From the NCBI RefSeq assembly GCF_001552195.1, contig NZ_BCQS01000003.1:434001-498000 (forward strand): DNA of 64,000 bases. Reading direction: 5' to 3'. The position numbers and the translations under genes were made by a program. Positions 35,837 to 44,140 of this stretch are shown in pieces. Origin of the DNA: Actinomadura latina NBRC 106108 (GTDB lineage Bacteria > Actinomycetota > Actinomycetes > Streptosporangiales > Streptosporangiaceae). The notes below the pieces were generated by a model, which saw only the letters and a program-made list of their open reading frames with translations, was not told the DNA's origin and did not search any database. How positions within the stretch are numbered: the first letter of the stretch is position 1; every line of letters starts with the position of its first letter.

Positions 35837-35915
35837 GGGATTCGGCAGCCGGGCCCGACATGACGTAGTTTTTACACTGCCATGCTGTATTAACTCCGCC
35901 TCGGGGGTGGGATCG

Positions 35916-36731
35916 ATGGCAGGAAACGCCGCGGCACCGGCGCCGGACGCGTCCGGCCGCGCACCTTCGCACCGGGCGCCCTCCCGGCGCGCACCCGGGA
36001 CGCGCCGGGCGCCCTCCCGGCGCAGGCGCCGCTGGGTCCCGCCGCAGCACGGCGCGTGGGCGATGCTGCTCGTCCCGTACCTGGCGGGGCTGCTCACCGC
36101 CGGGTTCGCCTGGCCCGACCTGCCGCTGCTCGTCGCGTGGATCGCCGGGTACCTGCTGTCGTACTACGCGCTGCTCGCGGTCAAGACCCGCCGCCTCGGC
36201 AAGTTCCGGCCCCAGGTCCTCGTCTACGGGGGGACGGCGCTGGCCGCCGGCGCGACGGTGCTGCTCGCCCGCCCGGAACTGCTGGCGTTCGCACCGGTCT
36301 TCGCCGTGGCGCTGCTGGTCAACGGCCTGTTCGCGGCCCGCCGCGACGACCGGGCGCTGCTGAACGGGCTGGTGTCGGTCGCCGCCGCCACGCTCATCCT
36401 GCCCGTGGTCGCGGTGGTTGCCGGGGAGTCCCCCTGGAGCACGAACGAGGTCGCCGCGGTGACGTTCCTGTACTTCGCCGGGACGGTCCTGTTCGTCAAG
36501 TCGTGCATCCGCGAGCGTGACAACGCCGGGCTGTACGCGATGTCGGCCGGCTTCCACGTCGGTGCGGCCGTGGTGGCGGCGTGGCTGAACCCCGTGTACG
36601 CCGTCCCGTTCACCTGGTACCTGGTCCGGGCCGTCGTGCTGCGCCGCCGCCAGTACTCGGCGAAGCAGATCGGGATCGTCGAGATCGCGTCCTCGGCGCT
36701 GCTCCTCGCGGCCGCCGCCATCGCCGCCTGA
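35916..36731 (+). CDS. YwiC-like integral membrane protein
   Basis: A 271-residue protein. After about 45 basic residues rich in repeated Arg-Ala-Pro-Ser (from an imperfect DNA duplication) comes Pro-Pro-Gln-His-Gly-Ala-Trp-Ala-Met, the YwiC signature, and seven to eight hydrophobic helices. YwiC-like proteins are uncharacterised and belong to the UbiA-like fold neighbourhood. ATG 35916 has GGGGGTGGGA upstream; a longer frame overlaps cydC. It lies 79 bases after cydC and may share the respiratory regulation; a role with quinones or heme is only a guess. Confidence 0.82.
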   Translation: MAGNAAAPAPDASGRAPSHRAPSRRAPGTRRAPSRRRRRWVPPQHGAWAMLLVPYLAGLLTAGFAWPDLPLLVAWIAGYLLSYYALLAVKTRRLGKFRPQVLVYGGTALAAGATVLLARPELLAFAPVFAVALLVNGLFAARRDDRALLNGLVSVAAATLILPVVAVVAGESPWSTNEVAAVTFLYFAGTVLFVKSCIRERDNAGLYAMSAGFHVGAAVVAAWLNPVYAVPFTWYLVRAVVLRRRQYSAKQIGIVEIASSALLLAAAAIAA

Positions 36732-36894
36732 CACCTCGCGGGACCAGAGCCATTTTCTCTACCGGCGGCTGTGATTTATGCCACCGACCCGGGGTCGCCC
36801 AGTCGCTTGACGGGTGATTCTCGCCCGGCCGGCGGGTGGATGCGGGGGGCGCACCGGCGGTGGCGGCCGACCGGTGGTGATTGCGAAAGGAGTG

Positions 36895-36942
36895 TTGACG
36901 GCCGTCCGCGCCGCTCCGTACGGTCAATCGGAAAGCGCTTTC
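36895..36942 (+). promoter_or_regulatory. Promoter with LacI-type operator for the rhamnogalacturonan lyase
   Basis: -35 TTGACG (36895-36900), an 18-base spacer and -10 TACGGT (36919-36924) point to a start near 36931. The perfect 12-bp palindrome GAAAGCGCTTTC occupies 36931-36942, right at that start, and ends 36 bases before the GTG. The sequence with its central CGCG-like core is typical of LacI-family carbohydrate repressors. The regulator itself is not in the window. Confidence 0.78.
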
Positions 36943-36978
36943 TCGTGAGCCCCCCGCCAACCCCCGAGGGAGTCCCCC

Positions 36979-38838
36979 GTGAGACCTCCAGGCCGACGCA
37001 TGCGGCCCCCCGTCCGCCATCTCCTGCTGCCCGCGGCCGTCGCCGCGGCGGTCGCCGCGACCCTGCCCGGCGTCGCGGCCGGCGCGGCCCGGCCCGAGGC
37101 CGCGCACCTGGCCGCCGCCGCCCGCCAGGCGGAGGACCTCGACCGCGGGCTGATCAGCGTCCGGTCGGGCGACGGCAACTACGTCGGCTGGCGCCTGCTC
37201 GGCACCGACCCGGCCGGCACGACGTTCGCCCTCTACCGGGGGTCGTCCAGGATCGCCACGGTCACCGGGTCGACCAACTACTGGGACCAGGGCGCACCGG
37301 CGGACGCCTCCTACACCGTCCGGCCGATCGTGAGCGGCGGCGAAGGGGCCGCCTCGGAGTCGTCCCTGCGCTTCGGCGACGGGTACCTGGACGTGCCGAT
37401 CCAGCGGCCGGGATCGGAGTACAGCGCCAACGACGCGAGCGTGGGCGACCTCGACGGCGACGGACGCCTGGAGATCGTCCTCAAGTGGGACCCGTCCAAC
37501 TCGAAGGACAACTCGCAGAGCGGCTACACCAGCGACGTCTACATCGACGCCTACCGGCTAGACGGCAGCCGCCTGTGGCGGATCGACCTCGGCCGCAACA
37601 TCCGCGCTGGCCAGCACTACACCCAGTTCCAGGTGTACGACTACGACGGCGACGGCCGCGCCGAGATCGCCATGAAGACCGCGGACGGCACCGTCGACGG
37701 CACGGGCAGGGTCATCGGCGACGCGGGCGCCGACTACCGCAACTCCAGCGGATACATCCTCAGCGGACCCGAGTACCTCACCATGTTCGACGGCCGGACG
37801 GGCGCGGCGATGCAGAGCGTCGACTACGTCCCGCCGCGCGGCAGCGTCTCGTCCTGGGGCGACTCGTACGGCAACCGCGTCGACCGCTTCCTCGCCGGCA
37901 CCGCCTACCTGGACGGATCCCGGCCCAGCCTGATCATGGCGCGCGGCTACTACACCCGCACGGTGATCGCCGCCTGGGACTGGCGGGACGGGCATTTCAC
38001 CCGCCGCTGGACGTTCGACACCAACAGCTCCACCAACTCCGGCCGGGGCTTCGACGGCCAGGGCTCGCACAGCCTGTCCGTCGGCGACATCGACCAGGAC
38101 GGCCGGGACGAGATCGTCTACGGCGCGATGGCGGTCGACGACAACGGCTACGGCCTGTGGACGACCCGCACCGGCCACGGCGACGCGCAGCACCTCGGCG
38201 ACTTCGACCCGGCGCGGCCGGGGCTGGAGTACTTCAAGGTCAGCGAGTCGTCCGGCCAGCCGTCCTCGCTCTACATCGACCCTCGCAACGGGCAGATCCT
38301 GTGGCAGACCTCGCCCTGCTGCGACAACGGGCGCGGCGTCGCCGGGGACATCTGGAACGGGCGGATCGGCGCCGAGTTCTGGTCGTCGGGGGTCTCCGAG
38401 CTGCGCAGCGTCACCGGCAACAACGCGGGTCGCAAGCCGTCGTCCGCCAACTTCCTCGTGTGGTGGGACGCCGACCCCGTCCGCGAACTGCTGGACGGGA
38501 CCCACATCGACAAGTACGGCCCGTCCGGCGACACCAGGCTGCTGACCGCCTCGGGCGTGCACTCGAACAACGGCACCAAGTCCGTCCCGTCGCTGAGCGG
38601 CGACCTGTTCGGCGACTGGCGCGAGGAGGTCGTCTGGCCCACCGGCGACAACACCCGGCTCCGCATCTACACCACGCGGGACGTCACCGACCGCAAGCTT
38701 TACACGCTCCTGCACGACACCCAGTACCGGACGGCCCTGGCCTGGCAGAACACCGCCTACAACCAGCCGCCGCACCCGAGCTTCTTCCTGGGCGACCGCA
38801 TGTCCGCTCCGCCTCAGCCGCAGATCTACGTGCGCTGA
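36979..38838 (+). CDS. Secreted rhamnogalacturonan endolyase, PL11 family
   Basis: A 619-residue protein with an N-terminal signal (basic start, hydrophobic 15-36). The mature chain shows the eight-bladed propeller of PL11 with calcium-type loops Asp-Leu-Asp-Gly-Asp-Gly-Arg and Asp-Tyr-Asp-Gly-Asp-Gly-Arg-Ala-Glu (about 155-225). Later come Asp-Ile-Asp-Gln-Asp-Gly-Arg-Asp-Glu and Gly-Asp-Leu-Phe-Gly-Asp-Trp-Arg-Glu-Glu, matching YesW/YesX of Bacillus. It cleaves the rhamnose-galacturonate backbone of pectin outside the cell. The start is GTG at 36979 with GAGGGAG upstream. No carbohydrate-binding module is attached. It is controlled by a LacI-type site. Confidence 0.92.
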   Translation: MRPPGRRMRPPVRHLLLPAAVAAAVAATLPGVAAGAARPEAAHLAAAARQAEDLDRGLISVRSGDGNYVGWRLLGTDPAGTTFALYRGSSRIATVTGSTNYWDQGAPADASYTVRPIVSGGEGAASESSLRFGDGYLDVPIQRPGSEYSANDASVGDLDGDGRLEIVLKWDPSNSKDNSQSGYTSDVYIDAYRLDGSRLWRIDLGRNIRAGQHYTQFQVYDYDGDGRAEIAMKTADGTVDGTGRVIGDAGADYRNSSGYILSGPEYLTMFDGRTGAAMQSVDYVPPRGSVSSWGDSYGNRVDRFLAGTAYLDGSRPSLIMARGYYTRTVIAAWDWRDGHFTRRWTFDTNSSTNSGRGFDGQGSHSLSVGDIDQDGRDEIVYGAMAVDDNGYGLWTTRTGHGDAQHLGDFDPARPGLEYFKVSESSGQPSSLYIDPRNGQILWQTSPCCDNGRGVAGDIWNGRIGAEFWSSGVSELRSVTGNNAGRKPSSANFLVWWDADPVRELLDGTHIDKYGPSGDTRLLTASGVHSNNGTKSVPSLSGDLFGDWREEVVWPTGDNTRLRIYTTRDVTDRKLYTLLHDTQYRTALAWQNTAYNQPPHPSFFLGDRMSAPPQPQIYVR

Positions 38839-38847
38839 GACCCGCAG

Positions 38848-38890
38848 GAGCCGAAAGAGCCGAAAGAGCCGGGAGAGCCGGGAGAGCCGA
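38848..38890 (+). repeat. 9-bp tandem repeat GAGCCGAAA/GAGCCGGGA
   Basis: Two copies of GAGCCGAAA and two of GAGCCGGGA in a row plus a partial fifth, directly downstream of the lyase stop. The last GGGAGAGCCGGGAGAG portion doubles as the left arm of the terminator stem. Confidence 0.82.
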
Positions 38891-38906
38891 CGCCGCTCTC
38901 CCGGCT
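38876..38906 (+). terminator. Rho-independent terminator of the lyase gene
   Basis: AGCCGGGAGAG (38876-38886) pairs perfectly with CTCTCCCGGCT (38896-38906), with a nine-base loop, and is followed by TTTCT. It lies 38 bases after the lyase stop. Confidence 0.85.
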
Positions 38907-39067
38907 TTCTCATGTGCGGGCAGATGATGCCAATGGACGGCCCGGTGCCCGGTAGATCCTGCCAATATCCGGGACGCCGCGAGACTCCCCATGCCCCGCG
39001 CCCCTCCATCGCCGGGTGGCAGCGACACACCCCCATGACCACCCCGCCCGAGCAAGGACCCCCCGCC

Positions 39068-39221
39068 ATGAAGAAACCAGGACGCAGGTTCGCCGCCCTC
39101 CAGCGTGTCCCACACCGTGAACCTCGGCGGCGTGACCGGCCGGCAGAAGGTGCTCGCGGTCTGGAACATCGCCGACACGGCCAACGCCTTCTACGCCTGC
39201 ATCGACCTGCAGGTGCAGTGA
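39068..39221 (+). pseudogene. Remnant of an AA10 lytic polysaccharide monooxygenase gene
   Basis: An ATG at 39068 behind a GAGCAAGGA-like sequence begins a basic signal-peptide start (Met-Lys-Lys-Pro-Gly-Arg-Arg). After ten codons the frame changes. From 39099 another frame reads Ser-Ser-Val-Ser-His-Thr-Val-Asn-Leu, then Val-Leu-Ala-Val-Trp-Asn-Ile-Ala-Asp-Thr-Ala-Asn-Ala-Phe-Tyr-Ala-Cys, the conserved C-terminus of chitin-active AA10 enzymes, to TGA 39219-39221. The central part with the copper histidines is gone, so one internal deletion joined the signal to the tail out of frame. The chitinase gene follows 34 bases later; they probably formed an operon. Confidence 0.78.
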
Positions 39222-39255
39222 TCCCCCAGCGAACGACCCCGAAGGAAGTGATCAG

Positions 39256-40326
39256 GTGCACCGTGTTCTGACGTTGCTCGGCGCCGTGCTGCTCGCGGCG
39301 GGCACGCTGTCGGCCGTCCTGCCGGCGGCGTCCGCGTCCGCCGCGCAGTGCGCGGCGGCGTGGAACGCGTCCGCCGTCTACAACGGCGGCGCGTCCGTGT
39401 CCTACGGCGGGCACAACTGGTCGGCGCGATGGTGGACGCGGAGCGAGACCCCGGGCGGCGCCGAGGTCTGGACCGACCAGGGCGCCTGCGGCGGTGGCGG
39501 GACGCCCGGACCGGGCTGCTCCGCCCCCGACTGGGTGGCCGGGCAGACGTACCCGGTGGGCAGCGTCGTCCGGTACACCGACGGCGAGTACTACATCGCC
39601 GTCCACGAGAACCCGGGCTACGACCCGGTGATCAGCAACTGGTACTGGGACCCGTACGCCTGCGACGGCCCGACCGACCCGGGACCCGGGGACCCGCCCG
39701 ACCCCGGCGGCTTCGTGGTCAGTGAGACCCAGTTCAACCAGATGTTCCCGAGCCGCAACTCCTTCTACACCTACGCCGGGCTCACCGCGGCGATGGCCGC
39801 GTTCCCGGCCTTCGCCAAGACCGGCGGCGCCACCGTGCAGAAGCAGGAGGCGGCGGCCTTCCTGGCCAACGTCGACCACGAGACCGGCGGACTCGTCTAC
39901 ATCGTCGAGCAGAACACCGCCAATTACCCGCACTACTGCGATGCCGGCCGGCCGTACGGCTGCCCCGCCGGCCAGGCGGCCTACTACGGCCGCGGTCCGA
40001 TCCAGCTGAGCTGGAACTTCAACTACAGGGCGGCGGGCGACGCCCTCGGCATCGACCTGCTGAACAACCCGTGGCTCGTCGAGCGGGACGCGGCCGTGGC
40101 CTGGAAGACCGGGCTCTGGTACTGGATGACCCAGAGCGGTCCCGGCACCATGACCGGGCACAACGCCATGGTCGACGGCCGCGGTTTCGGCGAGACGATC
40201 CGCAGCATCAACGGCAGCCTGGAATGCGACGGCCGGAACCCGGCCCAGGTCCAGAGCCGGGTGAACGCCTACCAGCGGTTCACGCAGATCCTCGGCGTCC
40301 CGGCCGGCGGCAACCTCACCTGCTGA
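39256..40326 (+). CDS. Secreted family GH19 chitinase with two chitin-binding modules
   Basis: A 356-residue enzyme: signal peptide ending after Ala-Ser-Ala-Ala (about residue 30), two small CBM5/12-type modules (about 31-78 and 88-137) rich in Trp and Tyr, a Pro/Gly/Asp linker, and a GH19 domain from about 155. The catalytic acid Glu209 lies in Asp-His-Glu-Thr-Gly-Gly, and Tyr-Tyr-Gly-Arg-Gly-Pro-Ile-Gln-Leu is the family signature. It hydrolyses chitin outside the cell. GTG 39256 has GGAAG upstream. The double binding module is more than usual; many Streptomyces GH19 enzymes carry one. Confidence 0.94.
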   Translation: MHRVLTLLGAVLLAAGTLSAVLPAASASAAQCAAAWNASAVYNGGASVSYGGHNWSARWWTRSETPGGAEVWTDQGACGGGGTPGPGCSAPDWVAGQTYPVGSVVRYTDGEYYIAVHENPGYDPVISNWYWDPYACDGPTDPGPGDPPDPGGFVVSETQFNQMFPSRNSFYTYAGLTAAMAAFPAFAKTGGATVQKQEAAAFLANVDHETGGLVYIVEQNTANYPHYCDAGRPYGCPAGQAAYYGRGPIQLSWNFNYRAAGDALGIDLLNNPWLVERDAAVAWKTGLWYWMTQSGPGTMTGHNAMVDGRGFGETIRSINGSLECDGRNPAQVQSRVNAYQRFTQILGVPAGGNLTC

Positions 40327-40343
40327 CGGCCCGCCGGACCCGC

Positions 40344-40378
40344 ACGGCCCGCGCCCGCCACCCCCGGGCGCGGGCCGT
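40344..40378. terminator. Bidirectional terminator between convergent genes
   Basis: A perfect 13-bp stem ACGGCCCGCGCCC (40344-40356) with GGGCGCGGGCCGT (40366-40378) lies between the chitinase stop and the end of the leftward transporter gene, serving both directions. Confidence 0.8.
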
Positions 40379-40401
40379 CCCTCGCTACCGGACTCGCTTC
40401 G

Positions 40402-41373
40402 CTACGGGACGCGCTGGAGCCGCGCCCGCGCCGCCCGCCGCTCGTGATGCGGGACGGCGGCGACGGCCAGCACCGACAGCGCCAGCGCCAGGACGGTCTG
40501 CCCGCCGTCGTCCGGCCGGCGCTCCCCGTACAGCGTCGTCGCGACGATCAGCAGGTAGGTCTTCGCGGTGGCGGTGGCGACCAGCCCGACGATGGCCAGC
40601 CGGCTGCGCTGCAGCGCGATCTGCAGCTGCCCCAGCGCGAGCGGTGCGGCGACGGCGAAGGCGTAGAGGTAGGGGGCGGTGAGCAGCGCGCGGGGCGAGG
40701 CGCCGAGGCCGGCGGCTCCGGTCAGCATCATCTCCGCCGTCCCGGTGAGCAGGCCCGCGTTGACGGCCAGCGCGACGCCGGTGAGCGGCCGGGCATGCGC
40801 GCCCTCGCGCGCCAGGTCGACGGTCAGGAAGCCGATGCACGGCACCAGCAGGGACGGCAGCGCGACGGCCACCACCAGCGCCCGGTCCGGCTGCGCGGCG
40901 ATCGCGGCCGCGCCGGTCACCGACGAGCCGGTCAAGCCCGCGGACGCTGCGTGGCCGACGGACACGCCCTGCACGGCCTGCACGGCCTGCACGGCGGGCG
41001 CGGCGGACGCGGCGTGCGCGAACAGCGCCGTCGCGATGGCCAGCAGCGCCACACATCCCCACTCGCGCGGCGTGAGCCGCTCGCGCAGGACCGGGATCGC
41101 GAGGACGAGCAGGATCGCCAGCCCGGCCAGGAACATCGGCTGCGCCTGGAACAGCGACAGCCTGGTCAGCGCCGCGACCTGGACGGCGGCGCCGACGCCG
41201 AGGACGGACGCGCCGGCGAGCCACGTCCGGCTGCCGAGCAGTTCCCGCGTCAGCAGCAGGGGGCGGTCCCCGCGCAGCGGCCGCATCTCGGCCGCGGCCA
41301 GCTTGAAGTAGGTGAGACCACTGAAGTAGATGCCGGTCGACAGGGCGGCCAGGGCGTGGAGGCTCGTGAACAT
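40402..41373 (-). CDS. DMT-superfamily-like multi-spanning membrane protein
   Basis: A 323-residue protein with about ten hydrophobic helices arranged as two halves, as in EamA/DMT transporters; the first begins at residue 3. The mid-loop contains Ala-Val-Gln three times, from a 9-bp tandem repeat CCTGCACGG (40968-40994). No EamA signature is clear enough to name the substrate. It starts 82 bases after the stop of the FAD oxidoreductase on the same strand, with GGAAGG before the ATG, so it probably belongs to that TetR-controlled unit and may export or import its substrate or product. Confidence 0.75.
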   Translation of the reverse strand: MFTSLHALAALSTGIYFSGLTYFKLAAAEMRPLRGDRPLLLTRELLGSRTWLAGASVLGVGAAVQVAALTRLSLFQAQPMFLAGLAILLVLAIPVLRERLTPREWGCVALLAIATALFAHAASAAPAVQAVQAVQGVSVGHAASAGLTGSSVTGAAAIAAQPDRALVVAVALPSLLVPCIGFLTVDLAREGAHARPLTGVALAVNAGLLTGTAEMMLTGAAGLGASPRALLTAPYLYAFAVAAPLALGQLQIALQRSRLAIVGLVATATAKTYLLIVATTLYGERRPDDGGQTVLALALSVLAVAAVPHHERRAARARLQRVP

Positions 41374-41454
41374 GGTGCGGCCTTCCGGCCGCCCGCGGTC
41401 CGGCCGGTCGGCGCGCTGGACCGGACCGCGGGCGGCGGCTCCCGGGGGAAGGGG

Positions 41455-43326
41455 TCAGGGCTTGGCGGGGTCCCAGAGGTCGAAGGCGTTGGCCTGGCCG
41501 GCCTTGTACCGGCGGTCATCGTCGTCGTAGAAGCCCTGGAACTCGTTGGGCAGGTACATCTCGAACAGCTTGGCGGGGGTGCCGCCGGCGCCGGAGGCGT
41601 CCAGGATGGCGTTGGCGGCCTTGCGTCCCGCCTCGTTCGCGCCCTCCATCGTGGCCAGGTTGATGTCGGCCCGGACGTAGTCGGAGGCCAGGAACAGGTT
41701 CGGCAGGCCGGTGGCGGCCTCGGGCCGGTAGTTCCACGAACTGGGCTTGTTGATGAGCAGCGGCTCGTCGTTGGCGACCTGCGGCGTCCCGTTGCCGGTG
41801 ATGGCGGGGTCGATGAAGTAGGAGTGGATGTTGGCGTCGTTGAGCAGGACCGGGCCCCACGGGAGCGCCTTGCGCAGCTGCGCGACGACCTCCTTGAAGA
41901 TCTGGTCGGACGTGCAGTCGCGGGCCGGCTTGTTGTAGAGGATGCCGGGGGTGTCCCACGCGGACAGGTCGATCGACAGGCACTCGTTGACCTGGCCGTT
42001 CCCGTACGTCGTGCCGAACTTCTTCTTCCAGAACTGGGCCTGGCTGATGGAGGTGAGCGCCCACGGCTGCCCGGCGTAGGCGACGTGCCCCTTCGCCAGG
42101 TCGATCGGCTGCCGCAGGTAGATCATGATGCCGTTCATCCAGTCGGTCGTCAGCTCGCGCAGCGACTTCAGGGACGGGTCGGCGGCCAGGATGTCGTCGT
42201 TCAGCAGCGGGACGGCCCGCTCGACCGGCACCGCGAGGACGTAGTAGTCCGCGTCGACGCTGCTCGTCCCGTTCCGGCCGGTGACCTGCGCGCCGCTGAT
42301 CTTCTTGTCGGTGACGCTGAGCCCGGTCAGCGTCGCGTCCGGCTGGAAGACCACGCCGAGGGACTTGAGGTAGGCGACCCAGGGGTCGATGAGCGCCTCG
42401 TTGGTGGGGGCGTTCAGCAGCCGGTCGGGGGCCTTGTAGCCGCCCAGGCCGAGAGTGCTGTAGACCCACGCCTCCGCCATGAGGCCCATGGTGTGGGCGT
42501 TGGCCTTGTCGGGCTTGGCCGCCACGAGCGTGCCGGTGAACATCTGCACCAGCAGTTCCTGGTACTGCTTGGACATCTTGTCGGAGTGGACGAACTGGGC
42601 GAAGCTCATGTTCTCCCACTGCTGGTACCGGCGCAGCGGGCCGCTCGTGACGAACGCGATCATCTTCTGCAGGAAGTACCCGACCTCCCACGCCGGGACG
42701 GTGCCGAGCACGTTGAGCCCGGTGGACAGGAACGTCAGCAGCGAGTCGGGGCTGAGCGTGCCCTCGATGGTGCCGCGCGCGGGCAGGACGAGCTTGGTCC
42801 CGTTGTAGAACGCGGCGACCTCGGTGCCGGCGACCAGGTTGTCGAACGCCTTGCCGCCGCCCGGCAGCGGGATGCGGGACATGGTGTCGGGGAGGTTCTG
42901 GTAGAAGCCGGGAAAGAAGCGGAACCCGTGCTCGGCGGGCAGATCCTGCCGGCCGCCGCTCGCGGTGCCGGGGACCGGCATGCTGCGGCACTTGCCGCCC
43001 CACGCCTTGCGCTCGTAGATGGTGACCTGGAATCCGCGCTCGGCGAGTTCGTGGGCGGTCGACAGCCCGCCCATCCCGCCGCCGAAGATCGCGACGCGGC
43101 GGCCGGCCGCGGCCCTGCCGAGCCGCGGCGCCCGGCGGGCGGACGGGGTGGCGGCCGACGCCGTCCCGGCGCCCAGCGCTCCGGCGGCGGCGACCGCGCC
43201 GGCCGCCGCCAGCGCCCCGGTGACGAACTGGCGGCGGCCGACCCGGTTCGCGCCCGGCGTCTCGGCCGGCCCGGTCCGGTCGGCCGACCCGGTCTGCTCG
43301 GTCTGCGATGGAGTCCTGTCCTCCAT
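41455..43326 (-). CDS. Tat-exported FAD-dependent amine-oxidase/phytoene-desaturase-like oxidoreductase
   Basis: A 623-residue protein. A twin-arginine signal (Gly-Arg31-Arg32-Gln-Phe-Val-Thr) with an Ala-rich hydrophobic core is followed near residue 75 by the FAD motif Val-Ala-Ile-Phe-Gly-Gly-Gly-Met-Gly-Gly and Glu-Arg. A C-terminal Asp-Tyr-Val-Arg-Ala-Asp and Gly-Ala-Asn-Glu-Ala-Gly-Arg-Lys-Ala-Ala form the second FAD contact. The fold is that of NAD(P)-binding amine oxidases or hydroxysqualene dehydroxylase/carotenoid desaturases. Export by Tat implies folding with FAD before secretion. A palindromic TetR operator lies 27 bases upstream of its start. The substrate is unknown; a hydrophobic isoprenoid or steroid is plausible. 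Confidence 0.85.
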   Translation of the reverse strand: MEDRTPSQTEQTGSADRTGPAETPGANRVGRRQFVTGALAAAGAVAAAGALGAGTASAATPSARRAPRLGRAAAGRRVAIFGGGMGGLSTAHELAERGFQVTIYERKAWGGKCRSMPVPGTASGGRQDLPAEHGFRFFPGFYQNLPDTMSRIPLPGGGKAFDNLVAGTEVAAFYNGTKLVLPARGTIEGTLSPDSLLTFLSTGLNVLGTVPAWEVGYFLQKMIAFVTSGPLRRYQQWENMSFAQFVHSDKMSKQYQELLVQMFTGTLVAAKPDKANAHTMGLMAEAWVYSTLGLGGYKAPDRLLNAPTNEALIDPWVAYLKSLGVVFQPDATLTGLSVTDKKISGAQVTGRNGTSSVDADYYVLAVPVERAVPLLNDDILAADPSLKSLRELTTDWMNGIMIYLRQPIDLAKGHVAYAGQPWALTSISQAQFWKKKFGTTYGNGQVNECLSIDLSAWDTPGILYNKPARDCTSDQIFKEVVAQLRKALPWGPVLLNDANIHSYFIDPAITGNGTPQVANDEPLLINKPSSWNYRPEAATGLPNLFLASDYVRADINLATMEGANEAGRKAANAILDASGAGGTPAKLFEMYLPNEFQGFYDDDDRRYKAGQANAFDLWDPAKP

Positions 43327-43352
43327 GGCGCACTCCTTGGGGGGATGGTGCT

Positions 43353-43372
43353 AACCGACACTAGTGTCGGTT
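43353..43372. promoter_or_regulatory. TetR operator copy 1, AACCGACACTAGTGTCGGTT
   Basis: A perfect 20-bp palindrome in front of the FAD oxidoreductase gene. Its core ACCGACA-N4-TGTCGGT recurs exactly at 44099-44116 on the other side of the tetR gene. Confidence 0.9.
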
Positions 43373-43451
43373 GCGGATGAGCCCCCACTATGCGGAAGCC
43401 GCCGCGAGGCGTCAAGCCCCGCGGCGGCTTCCGCTCGCGCGATCCGGCGGC

Positions 43452-44063
43452 CTACTCCGCGTGGCCCAGGCCCGTCCACAGCATCCGCATGGCGCCCTCG
43501 ACCAGCATCGACCTGGGCATTTCGGGGTGGCGCCGCCACCACTGCGCGACGCCGTCCAGTCCGGTGATGATGAGTTCGACCATCGCCTCGGCGATCGGCT
43601 CGCCGGGGTCGACGCCCATCGTCCGGATGTCCTCGCCCAGCAGTGCCGCGACGGCGCGCGTGCGCGACTCGCGAATGCCCTGCCGGACGGTCCGGATCTC
43701 CGGGTCGTCCTCGTCGGTGCGGTCGAAAAGCAGCCTCCGGGCAGCGGGTTTGCTCTGGGCGAAGCTGAAGTAGGCGTCGATGGTGGAGCGCATCCTCGCC
43801 TCGGGCGGGCCCGAGCCGGTGATGCGGGAGCCGACGTACTCGACCAGCGCCGCGTTCTGCTCCTGCATGACGGCCAGCAGCAGCACGCGCTTGGACGGGA
43901 AGTGGTCGTACATCACCGTCCGCGCCACGCCCGCCTCCGCGGCGATCTCGCCCAGCGACGTCGCGTGGTAGCCCTTGCTCGCGAACAGCTTCAGCGCCGC
44001 CTCGGTGATGAGCGCCTTGCGGGCCGGTCCGCGCATGCGGGCCTTCGGAGCGATTTCCGCCAT
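43452..44063 (-). CDS. TetR-family repressor with flanking twin operators
   Basis: A 203-residue protein. The helix-turn-helix occupies about residues 14-60 (Ile-Thr-Glu-Ala-Ala-Leu-Lys-Leu-Phe-Ala-Ser-Lys-Gly-Tyr, then Ala-Arg-Thr-Val-Met-Tyr-Asp-His-Phe). The ligand domain is of normal length. It shares its upstream gap with the divergent BVMO gene and lies upstream of the FAD oxidoreductase on its own strand. Identical palindrome cores in front of both enzymes indicate that it represses all three genes. ATG 44063 has GAGGGAG upstream. Confidence 0.9.
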   Translation of the reverse strand: MAEIAPKARMRGPARKALITEAALKLFASKGYHATSLGEIAAEAGVARTVMYDHFPSKRVLLLAVMQEQNAALVEYVGSRITGSGPPEARMRSTIDAYFSFAQSKPAARRLLFDRTDEDDPEIRTVRQGIRESRTRAVAALLGEDIRTMGVDPGEPIAEAMVELIITGLDGVAQWWRRHPEMPRSMLVEGAMRMLWTGLGHAE

Positions 44064-44098
44064 CGTCTTGACTCCCTCGTCCTGTTCCGTCCACCCTA

Positions 44099-44116
44099 AC
44101 CGACATGAGTGTCGGT
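44099..44116. promoter_or_regulatory. TetR operator copy 2, ACCGACA-TGAG-TGTCGGT
   Basis: Two perfect 7-bp arms around TGAG, between the tetR start (44063) and the BVMO start (44141). The arms are identical to those of the operator at 43353-43372. Confidence 0.9.
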
Positions 44117-44140
44117 AATGACGACCCCGGGGAGCCGCAC

